A DNA stretch of 64,000 nucleotides from Takakia lepidozioides. Its lineage: Eukaryota; Streptophyta; Takakiopsida; Takakiales; Takakiaceae. The notes beneath the pieces were generated by a model, which ran no database searches, had not been told where the DNA came from, and saw only the letters and a program-made list of their open reading frames with translations. The translations under genes and the position numbers were made by a program. The stretch is taken from contig CM060734.1 in assembly GCA_030704615.1 (NCBI GenBank), positions 13,392,001-13,456,000 on the forward strand. The letters run 5' to 3'. Below, one piece after another: positions 57,038 to 64,000 of this stretch (position 1 is the stretch's first letter; each line of letters starts with the position of its first letter).

Positions 57038-59640
57038 CGTCCCAGTGTAATACGAGATCAATCGAAAATCGTTCCATTGTCCAATGAGGCGTTCACTCGT
57101 CATCTGGTTTTTGTTCAATGCGAAAAAGAAATCATGCAATGCGTGCACGGCTATTGCACCCATTGAACGGTTGTGGTTGAAGCCCCTCTTTTGCCCGCAC
57201 GTGCTCGAACACGTGTGCGACACATGTGCGGAGACACAACAGACGAATAAATCATTTGCCTCCCCATCGACGCGCTCCCCCCTCAAGCCATTCCACATTT
57301 TTAATTGAATTTAAATTTATTTTAAGCCAATAAATAGGTTTGCACTGCCTTTCAGTGGGGGTTTCTGGCACGTATCGATTTTGTTTTTGGCTCAATTTCG
57401 TTCTGCGGCTTCCAGCATCCCACGGCTACTCCCCCGCCAAAATTTGGACCAATCAAAAATGCCCCCCCAAAAAAGGTGTTCTTTTTTCGCTCACTATTGC
57501 AAAACTCTCTATGAAGAGTGCATGAAGTAGAACGCCAAATCAAGTTTGGAGTGCAAAACAGGGAAGAAACTGTGGTTTTGGGTCCAAATGAATTTTGATC
57601 GCTCCCAAATTTGGCACGCACATTGCATATGGCTACATTACACGCCCCATTCAAAAACGGAATGAAAAACAAATCGTGAGCACGCGAAACACAGTCCAAC
57701 AGGTCCCAAAGCAATAGCAGCTCCAACAGAATACATTCAACGGGTGAACGGATGGTTGCCCATCCAAATCATTTTTGTTACCTTCCAAACTTTGCCAGCA
57801 CGTTCCAGACACCCTCTCACAGGTCCCGGACTAATATCAGATCAATCGAAAACTCATTCGATGGCTCAACGGATGGTTGGCCATCGAAATGATTTTGGTT
57901 CGCTTTGAGACTTGGCCACTATGTTCAATGTGCCATGTAAGAGGCCCCAGAGTAATATGAGATCAATCGAAATTCGTTCAATGGGCCAACGGATGGTTGC
58001 CCATCCAAATGATTTTCGTTCGCTTTCAAACCTTGGCCAGTGTGTTCAATGTACACCCTCTGATACGTCCCAGTGTAATACGAGATCAATCGAAAATCGT
58101 TCCATTGTCCAATGAGGCGTTCACTCGTCATCTGGTTTTTGTTCAATGCGAAAAAGAAATCCTGCAATGCGTGCACGGCTATTGCATCTCATTGAACGGT
58201 TGTGGTTGAAGCCCCTCTTTTGCCCGCACATGCTCGAACACGTGTGCGACACATGTGCGGAGACACAACAGACGAATAAATCATTTGCCTCCCCATCGAC
58301 GCGCTCCCCCCTCAAGCCATTCCACATTTTTAATTGAATTTAAATTTATTTTAAGCCAATAAATAGGTTTGCACTGCCTTTCAGTGGGGGTTTCTGGCAC
58401 GTATCGATTTTGTTTTTGGCTCAATTTCGTTCTGCGGCTTCCAGCATCCCACGGCTACTCCCCCGCCAAAATTTGGACCAATCAAAAATGCCCTTCCAAA
58501 AAAGGTGTTCTCTTTTCGCTCACTATTGCAAAACTCTCTATGTAGAGTGCATGAAGTAGAACACCAAATCAAGTTTGGAGTGCAAAACAGGGAAGAAACT
58601 GTGGTTTTGGGTCCAAATGAATTTTGATCGCTCCCAAATTTGGCACGCACATTGCATATGGCTACATTACACGCCCCATTCAAAAACGGAATGAAAAACA
58701 AATCGTGAGCACGCGAAACACAGTCCAACAGGTCCCAAAGCAATAGCAGCTCCAACAGAATACATTCAACGGGTGAACGGATGGTTGCCCATCCAAATCA
58801 TTTTTGTTACCTTCCAAACTTTGCCAGCACGTTCCAGACACCCTCTCACAGGTCCCGGACTAATATCAGATCAATCGAAAACTCATTCGATGGCTCAACG
58901 GATGGTTGGCCATCGAAATGATTTTGGTTCGCTTTGAGACTTGGCCACTATGTTCAATGTGCCATGTAAGAGGCCCCAGAGTAATATGAGATCAATCGAA
59001 ATTCGTTCAATGGGCCAACGGATGGTTGCCCATCCAAATGATTTTCGTTCGCTTTCAAACCTTGGCCAGTGTGTTCAATGTACACCCTCTGATACGTCCC
59101 AGTGTAATACGAAATCAATCGAAAATCGTTCCATTGTCCAATGAGGCGTTCACTCGTCATCTGGTTTTTGTTCAATGCGAAAAAGAAATCCTGCAATGCG
59201 TGCACGGCTATTGCATCCCATTGAACGGTTGTGGTTGAAGCCCCTCTTTTGCCCGCACGTGCTCGAACACGTGTGCGACACATGTGCGGAGACACAACAG
59301 ACGAATAAATCATTTGCCTCCCCATCGACGCGCTCCCCCCTCAAGCCATTCCACATTTTTAATTGAATTTAAATTTATTTTAAGCCAATAAATAGGTTTG
59401 CACTGCCTTTCAGTGGGGGTTTCTGGCACGTATCGATTTTGTTTTTGGCTCAATTTCGTTCTGCGGCTCCAGCATCCCACGGCTACTCCCCCGCCAAAAT
59501 TTGGACCAATCAAAAATGCCCCCCCAAAAAAGGTGTTCTCTTTCGCTCACTATTGCATAACTCTCTATGAAGTCAGAGGGTGTACATTGAACACACTGGC
59601 CAAGGTTTGAAAGCGAACGAAAATCATTTGGATGGGCAAT
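57038..59640. repeat. 1029-bp satellite array inside the copia element
   Basis: Period 1029: the phrase acgtcccagtgtaat recurs at 57037, 58065 and 59094, giving two full units and about half of a third. Within the unit, segments of about 120 bp are themselves related (ggatggttgcccatcc, ggatggttggccatcg, ggatggttgcccatcc). The 404-bp unit at 1615-3674 equals this unit minus about 625 bp. At the right end, 59573-59640 is an inverted copy of the segment found at about 58998-59062. Removing the block rejoins the copia frame from RQKE to IANIMQTE. Unit copies differ at few positions, so amplification is recent. Confidence 0.92.
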
Positions 59641-62180
59641 TGCAAACATCATGCAAACTGAATCAAGTGATGAAGACAATGAGTCTATTGAAGAGGGATC
59701 TAATCTGTTTGAAATGGCAGTGGCCTCTCTTGAGATAGAGAATACTCACGATGGAAGCCCCTGGTACTTTGACTCGGGGGCATCCAAACATGTGACGGGA
59801 AAGAAAAGTAGTTTGGACAGCTTTGAGGCCTCTGTGAATGATGGACGTGTGAAGTCTGCAGGAGGGCAGACTCACACTGTGAAAGGCAAAGGCAAAGCCA
59901 CATTTGTAACCCCTTCAGGAATAAAAAGGATTGACGAGGTTCTCTACGTACCGGGTCTGACCAAAAATTTGTTGTCAGTCGGATCTATAGCGGACAAGGG
60001 ACACATCGTTGTGTTTGATTTGCATAGATGTCTAGTAATGTCCAAAAATGGGTCCAAACAGATAGTAGCAAAAGGGATTCGTGATCCTAGAAATGGTCTC
60101 TATAAGATGGATATACAGCAGATAGAAGTAAATGATGTGTCATCGAGAGAGAAGGAAGTCATGTTGTGGCATCAAAGGCTGGGGCATGTAGGCTCTCAGA
60201 ACATGAAGCTACTGGAAAAGCAAAATCTTGCAGAAGGGTTGCCAATGCTTGATGACCTAGATGAAACCTGCGAACATTGCATGGCAGGGCGACAAGTCCG
60301 AGAGCCAGCTCCAAAAATCAGCACAAGAAGGGCGAACAGGCCGCTCGAGTTGGTTCACACTGACCTATGTGGACCATTGCCAACAACATCATTACGCGGT
60401 TCTAAGTATTTTGCTACCTTCACTGATGATTATAGGAGATTCACTTGGATATTTTTTCTCAAGAAGAAGTTAGAGACCTTGGAGAAATTTAAACAGTTTA
60501 ATCTACTTGCCGAAAATCAGACCAAGGAGAAGCTAGTAGCGCTCCGATCAGACCGTGGAGGTGAGTTTACATCATCGGCCTTCGTCAATTTTTGCAGAGA
60601 ACATGGGATTAAGAGGGAGTTGACACAAGCATATACTCCTCATCAAAATGGAGTTTCTGAAAGGAAGAATCGAACGCTGTTGGAAAAGGCTCGGAGCATG
60701 TTTATACCCAGCAAACTCCCAGATTATCTTTGGATAGAGGCTGTGAATGCGACAAACTATTTGGCCAATAGACTTCCTACTCGTGCAAACGAAGGTATGA
60801 CCCCCATTCATAAGCTTACAGGTGAGAAACCTTGCCTAGACCAATTGGAGTCTGGGGTTGTGAGGCGTTCATTCATTTTGCCAAGAATAAGAGAAATAAA
60901 CTTCAATCCAAGTCCGAGCGATGCCTTCTAGTAGGGTATGATGAGCAGAGCAAAGCATACAGGTTGTTCTATCCAAAGAAGAAAATCATTGAAATTAGCA
61001 AGGATGTCAGATTCAATGAGTCCCAGTTTGGATTTAGGGCAAATGATGCTGATGCACTACAAGGACCGACACAAATCAGTTAGTTTGTCTTCGGGGAAGT
61101 GAAAGATGACTTGAAAACTAAGCTTCCTGCATCACCTGCTACAATACAAGAGCGTGCTTTGTCAAATGATGGAAACACCGATGCATCTGAAGGGTTTTCT
61201 GACAGTGAAATTGAGACGATGCAAGGAGTGACATTACCTTTGATGCATGATGGCTCTTCGTTGGATAGTGGCAACATCTCGAGAGAAATACAAGCACACT
61301 CGAGAGAGAATATTGAGGAGAATATGCCACGGCAATCAACAAGACATAAACGTCTACCAAAGAGGTACACTGACTTCATTATGTCCATAGAAGAGCAGGA
61401 ACCTGTAACCTTTGAAGAAGCGATTGTGAGTAGAGGCTGGAGAGAAGCTATGAACTCTGAAGTCGATCGCTAAAAACAAAACGTGGGAGTTGGTAGATCT
61501 TCCTTCGGGGAAACAACCCATAACAACAAAATGGGTGTACAAGATAAAAATGGGATCAACTAGAAAGCCTGAAAAAATTAAAGGCAAGGCTTGTGGCTAG
61601 GGGATTCCAACAGGTTGAGGGTTTGGATTATGATGAGACGTTTGCACCAATGGTAAAATGGGCGATAATCAGAACCGTTATTGCCATGGCTGCTCATGAG
61701 GGATGGGAGATCAATCAATTAGACGTGAATATGACAACAGAAGATCAACAAGTGGCTTCATTTTCAGGTTGGGAGCATGACCCATAAGTTGGCTGAGTAA
61801 ACGTCAACCAACTGTAGTCTTATCATCGAGAGAGGCTGAATATAGGTCATTATCAGATAGCACCAAGGAGTCTGTTTGGCTGAAACGAATGCTTCAAGAA
61901 TTGAGTCTTGCAGACGAAAGGGCGCCTATTCAGATGTACTATGATAATCTGAGTTGCATTAAGATAGCGCATAACCCTATTTTCATGCTAGAACTAAACA
62001 CATAGAAGTCCAATATCAGTTAGTTCGAGAACAGATTTTGTTAGGGAACCTAGAGGTCAATTATGTCTCAACCACCGAACAGATAACGGACATTCTAACA
62101 AAAGCCTTAGGAAGACTCAAGTTTGAGAAGTGCAGATTCGAAGTAGGCCTGAGGAGTTTGCAAGAAGTTAGAGGTCCACA
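59641..62180 (+). pseudogene. Copia pol: protease, integrase, RT stub, RNase H
   Basis: Protease: PWYFDSGASKHVTG. Integrase zinc finger and core: LWHQRLGHVGSQNMKLLEK, CEHCMAGRQVR, ELVHTDLCGPLP, FTDDYRRFTWIFFLK, LRSDRGGEFTS, ELTQAYTPHQNGVSERKNRT. A frameshift near 60840 leads to FGVWGCEAFIHFAKNK-type sequence. RT begins WREAMNSEV, then KTWELVDLPSGKQPITTKWV and ARGFQQVEGLDYDETFAPMV to INQLDV, and then jumps (about 61728) to the RNase H end SSREAEYRSLSDSTKESVWL and TEQITDILTKALGRLKFEK. The YVDD catalytic box lies in the deleted part, so RT is dead. Confidence 0.85.
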
Positions 62181-62199
62181 CTAGAATTCTATAATTGTG

Positions 62200-62212
62200 G
62201 TTTGAGAGGGAG
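62200..62212 (+). promoter_or_regulatory. Polypurine tract of copia element
   Basis: gtttgagagggag lies immediately before the right LTR, where plus-strand synthesis would be primed. Confidence 0.75.
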
Positions 62213-62502
62213 TGTAGAAATAACAAACCACCTGATCTGTAACTATAAAGTCAGGGTTATCTATAACACACAAATAGAACTAGAGTCAGCAAGATTTGCT
62301 ATAAAGTAGTTAGTCATCAATGAAAGAGACAACTGGGTAGATAGAAATTAAGCCCCGATAGAGTTATTAGCACACGGCATGCTGTAAACATAGGTAGGTG
62401 AGGTTACTGATATATGACCTGTAAGTCTGTGTCTCATATTACTGTTCTTGTGGAGATCTATTATAGTAAAGCTTGAGCTTCATGTTGCTGATTTTTGTAA
62501 CA
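62213..62502 (+). mobile_element. 3-prime LTR of copia element
   Basis: 290 bp, starts tgtagaaataacaaaccacc and ends tttttgtaaca, followed by the tccat duplication at 62503-62507. Confidence 0.93.
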
Positions 62503-62507
62503 TCCAT

Positions 62508-63026
62508 TGTCCCCTCTGCGTAGCGAACATTTGTAAGACAGAATGTTGTTCAAGTCCGAAGTAAAATATGGTCTTTGAGGACAACTTGGCAGGTGTAATA
62601 TCCACTTGCGCTTAAATTAAATTGAATCATCTACTTAAGTTTCGAGCTGGTTTGTCGTGAAGGAACAATCCTCTTGGAGCTGGATATGCAAACATAATGT
62701 GTAAAAACAACATTTTCGTGAACATGAGTCGTGCTAGTTGTAATGCGAATTGGGAGAGACCTAGAATACAGATTGCTCACAGGTCTGCCTCTCCTCCTGT
62801 GAATTTTCCCTAGTTCAACGACACACAGGAAGTTGAAGAACTCAAAATGACAACAGGTTGAAAACTCGTTGAAAACTTACAAGATGAATTGAAGTGTACC
62901 TGCAAGTTGAAGATCACTGTGAGACACCTGACAATGATATATCACATGCTGCTACAACGAATGCAGATCTCGTTAGTGTTGTGCACAAACTCTTAAACCC
63001 CAAGCCCCGGGAGCTGAGGCTAGGGA
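62508..63026. other. Original upstream region of ceramide synthase
   Basis: By the target duplication, this was continuous with 55825 before the copia insertion, so it probably holds the native promoter of the ceramide synthase (reading minus). No specific element recognised. Confidence 0.5.
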
Positions 63027-63397
63027 TGTTGGAATTCGACAGAGAATAGAGATAAAAGATGAACTGATTACTGAGAACTCTCCACCCAACCATAGGACCA
63101 CAACAAGCTGTGTGTCCACCCTCCGAGCTCTCCCTATTTATACTCAAAGTCTAATCCAGAAATAGCTGAGATAACTATAGCATAACTCCATGCTTTTACT
63201 TAAGTTATCTCCACCTGCTATTCTGGTACAATGACTTGAGTCACTAATAACTGAAGCTAACTTTAGCTATCTTTTAGCTAACCGAGGCTTATATCTATTG
63301 TTAACTGTGACTTGTCGGCACTACTATTATGGAAGCCTGACTTGTCATCACAATAACTCTAGGTAGTAGTAACTTGGTCAGGAGTTGATTTCCAACA
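63027..63397. mobile_element. Candidate solo LTR
   Basis: Starts tgttggaattcgacagag and ends gttgatttccaaca, giving 8-base terminal inverted repeats (tgttggaa / ttccaaca) and the TG-CA rule over 371 bp. Flanking pentamers are aggga and aagga, a target duplication with one mismatch. A TATA-like tatttatac lies near 63135. No coding sequence. Confidence 0.6.
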
Positions 63398-64000
63398 AAG
63401 GAATCCATGAGAGTTTTGTCCAGCATTATGTACAGCATCGATTGATCTATCAAGCACTTCGAATGCGTTTAATTTTACTATTTGTCCAGCATCAGTTCAC
63501 CAGGACTCACCTAGAAAATTGTTTTGCCAGGGATGCCCATGTCGCCTAGCATTGTCAATTTCCTCCTTCTATGAACTCATAGGCTAAACCCCCGACAGAG
63601 ATTGTTCTGGTACCAGTACTCACGGTTGTGAACCAAGCTGGCCAGCTATTCTTTGGGGTGTCCAACTCGAGCTCCGGCCTCAATTATGGACAAATTCTTC
63701 CACTCTTCATCCGAGTCTGCCATAACTGTATATCTATCGATCCTTGGACAGTCTCCCAAGATAGGTCAAGAACTAGTTAAAACATAATTTCTGATGGAGT
63801 CTTCGGAGTTCTTCACTGTTGCTGTGTCATTGGGCCCGATGATTATTTGCAAAAATTATCACGGGAAACTGCGATAGAGCCTGGCAGACTACACACTCAA
63901 GGCGGCCTAGCAAACTGAAATTTATGTACATTGTTCACAACAGCTTCAGTGGGGGACGAGACCAAACCTTCACGGGTGGAAAAGTAGGTATTGTCCAAAC
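63398..64000. other. Unassigned, no gene seen
   Basis: No domain or repeat recognised. Confidence 0.5.

Larger units (their letters stand above)
55831..62502 (+). mobile_element. Ty1/copia retrotransposon with satellite insert, 6672 bp
   Basis: Both LTRs, a primer-binding site, a polypurine tract and a perfect 5-bp target duplication (tccat) are present. Internal order is gag, protease, integrase, RT, RNase H, as in copia. A 2.6-kb satellite block splits gag from protease, and most of RT is deleted. Gag and pol also carry stops and frameshifts. The element can only move with help from another copy. The LTRs differ by a roughly 20-base indel and scattered substitutions, so the insertion is not brand new. 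Confidence 0.95.

Noticed and set aside
1-64000. tRNA, rRNA, or bacterial features
   Set aside because: None was recognised by eye on either strand; the gene structure is eukaryotic throughout.

Overview
The window is nuclear DNA from a eukaryote, almost certainly a streptophyte and most likely a land plant. Genes have many spliceosomal introns with GT-AG borders. The proteins are plant-type: an ALT-like plastid thioesterase, a plant SERAT3-like serine acetyltransferase, a LOH/LAG1 ceramide synthase, RPT1 and a PLS-type PPR relic. LTR and LINE retroelements fill much of the rest. A DIP13/SSNA1-like exon (a basal-body/flagellar microtubule protein) suggests a lineage with flagellate sperm, such as a bryophyte, lycophyte or fern. 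I cannot name the species.

Layout. 1-18.6 kb is a pile of nested, broken LTR retroelements, mostly on the minus strand. It contains a five-copy 404-bp tandem array (1615-3674), two copies of one Ty3/gypsy family in tandem, a 0.4-kb inverted repeat around them, and a second Ty3 element with gag, protease and, displaced by an inserted repeat, a captured cytosine-5 DNA methyltransferase fragment. 18.6-20.9 kb holds decayed LINE pieces and a PPR relic. 21.1-39.2 kb is the gene-rich island: ALT-like thioesterase (-), DIP13-like exon (+), serine acetyltransferase (-), and a divergently placed RPT1 copy (+) that appears to be a decayed, intron-containing pseudogene. 41-51 kb is again transposon debris: Ty3 pol, an inverted protease piece, an Agenet-domain fragment, a LINE ORF1 plus endonuclease, a cluster of head-to-head palindromes, another Ty3 element and LTRs. 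52.7-55.8 kb is a ceramide synthase gene (-). Only 68 bp upstream of its ATG sits a complete-ended Ty1/copia element (55831-62502, TCCAT target duplication). Its body carries a 2.6-kb block of the same satellite family seen at 1.6-3.7 kb. A candidate solo LTR lies at 63027-63397.

How it fits together. The four host loci are unrelated metabolic or housekeeping genes, not a pathway cluster. SERAT acts in cysteine synthesis, ALT releases fatty acyl chains in the plastid, ceramide synthase acts in the ER, and RPT1 is a 19S proteasome ATPase. Exon phases close exactly for ALT (222 aa) and SERAT (550 aa), and for the five mapped ceramide synthase exons; the RPT1 copy fails this test. The most unusual content is the retroelement-borne methyltransferase, the satellite shared between a free array and a copia body, and the palindrome cluster. 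Everything here is read by eye; no database search or alignment was run, so family assignments rest on remembered motifs.
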